From assembly GCF_900626075.1 (NCBI RefSeq), contig NZ_UYZY01000005.1, forward strand, positions 124,001-188,000: 64,000 bases of DNA. Reading direction: 5' to 3'. The translations under genes were made by a program, and so were the position numbers. Below, in pieces: positions 63,182 to 64,000 of the stretch. Numbering within the stretch: the first letter of the stretch is position 1; every line of letters starts with the position of its first letter. Source of the stretch: Clostridium transplantifaecale. Its GTDB lineage: Bacteria; Bacillota; Clostridia; Lachnospirales; Lachnospiraceae. The notes below the pieces were generated by a model. It did not search any database. It was given only the letters and a program-made list of their open reading frames with translations, and was not told where the DNA came from.

Positions 63182-63526
63182 GTGGAAGCGGGAGCAGACT
63201 CCACACGTTATTCGCTATCGGGGAGAATCACGGATCTGCCGGTGGCGGAAGAAGCGGCTCTTACAGCCGAAGCTCTGGGCAATGAGGTAGTCTGCTTGTA
63301 CGATGTGGGGGTGGCCGGACTGCACAGATTGCTGGCGCATTCAGAGGATATTATGTCGGCCCGTGTGATTATCGCGATTGCCGGAATGGAAGGGGCGCTG
63401 GCCAGCGTGATTGGCGGCCTTGCAGACTGCCCGGTGAGCGTGGTAAATATAGATAATGGGTTTGGGGCTGCATATTTAGGCAGCATGATTAATCACATGA
63501 AGATTCCGGAGGCAGGGGGGATGTAA
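63182..63526 (+). pseudogene. larB: LarB (nickel-pincer cofactor biosynthesis) remnant
   Basis: The reading frame (starting at a GTG) encodes [57 protein letters not shown] and [19 protein letters not shown], all LarB phrases. The N-terminal half is missing, and between GGLADCP and VSVVNIDNG the conserved VPTSVGYGASFGG block is deleted in frame. The product cannot be an active AIR carboxylase-like enzyme. No larC or larE is visible. Confidence 0.75.
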
Positions 63527-63685
63527 TCCAAGGTTTTTCTCACATTTTAGGATATCTATAAAATTTGCTTGAATAGCCGGAGGACACACTTAGAACTGTG
63601 AGGAAGCAAAAAGAAAATTCAATTCGAAGTTCCTCCGGTTTCGTGATATACTTGATTGCAGGAAAAACAGAGAGAGGAGGTTTGT

Positions 63686-64000
63686 ATGTATAATCACCAA
63701 TTAGATACGTTTATTCAAGTAGCTGATGCCGGCAGCTTTTCCAAGGCGGCGGGGAGTATGTATATCTCCTCCACGGCGGTAATGAAACAGATTAACCTGC
63801 TGGAGAGCAGCCTTGAGGTGCAGTTATTCCATCGCACCCCACGAGGTCTGACGCTGACCGATGCCGGGAAATCCTATTATCAGGATGCGAAATACATGAT
63901 ACAATATGCGAAGGATGCACAGGTGCGGGCTAAAAATGCCATGCAGAGCAACGAAAACACGATACGGCTGGGAAGCTCGCTGATTACCCCATGCCAGTTC
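63686..64000 (+). CDS. LysR family transcriptional regulator (5' part, continues past the window)
   Basis: The frame from ATG 63686 (AGAGAGGAGGTTTGT upstream) is open to the window end (105 codons). It is a LysR N-terminal helix-turn-helix: LDTFIQVADAGSFSKAAGSM, YISSTAVMKQINLLESSLEV and LFHRTPRGLTLTDAGKSYYQ, then the linker helix. The sensor domain begins at IRLGSSLITP and is cut off. Confidence 0.9.
   Translation, partial: MYNHQLDTFIQVADAGSFSKAAGSMYISSTAVMKQINLLESSLEVQLFHRTPRGLTLTDAGKSYYQDAKYMIQYAKDAQVRAKNAMQSNENTIRLGSSLITPCQF

Overview
The window looks like a chromosomal segment of an anaerobic Firmicute, most probably a Lachnospiraceae (Clostridium cluster XIVa) member. Evidence: moderate GC with strong AGGAGG-type ribosome binding sites, sigma-A promoters, a T-box leader, DUF1836 and YerC-type genes, a CheC/CheD chemotaxis operon and PTS mannitol genes. 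No rRNA, no complete canonical tRNA and no CRISPR array is visible. The species cannot be fixed from sequence reading alone.

Left part (1-34 kb) is mostly well-kept core or operonic DNA. A partial polysaccharide deacetylase-like gene leaves the window at the left. It is followed by two inverted copies of an about 365-bp structured repeat, one of them split by a group II intron whose reverse transcriptase has a stop codon in the YADD box. Then come a D-Ala-D-Ala carboxypeptidase, a mannitol PTS locus (EIICB, MtlR, EIIA and a zinc-type dehydrogenase), and a compact chemosensory operon (two short CheW-like proteins, CheR, CheB, CheY, an MCP, CheC, CheD, a REC-GGDEF protein, CheA, CheW) with no flagellar gene beside it. 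Further on are an orphan solute-binding lipoprotein, a HAD phosphatase, YerC, a BASS-family transporter behind a T-box, DUF1836, PcrA helicase, a slipin with a long leader that contains a tRNA-like module in permuted order, two WYL regulators behind a 15-bp tandem repeat, and an RlmD-type rRNA methyltransferase.

From about 35 kb the character changes: AT-richer stretches, many small membrane-protein genes, and at least ten broken genes, several of which lack their middle. Inside this zone sits an intact OmpR-type two-component system with a small membrane protein, a frameshifted MATE transporter, and an RND efflux pump with two TolC-like proteins. Five promoters in this zone carry the same TCAAACAA element; four of them show 11-bp direct repeats, and in all five a -10 box begins 16-17 bp after the start of the last repeat. 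This suggests one local regulon. A MerR-type promoter drives a flavodoxin, cupin and reductase operon.

The right end (53-61 kb) holds an envelope cluster: an SH3/NlpC endopeptidase, a subtilisin-like protease, a long class B PBP, a RodA/FtsW protein, and a short SH3 paralogue of the endopeptidase, interspersed with remnants of a two-component system, a BNR-like protein, DUF362 and LarB. A LysR-type regulator runs off the right edge.
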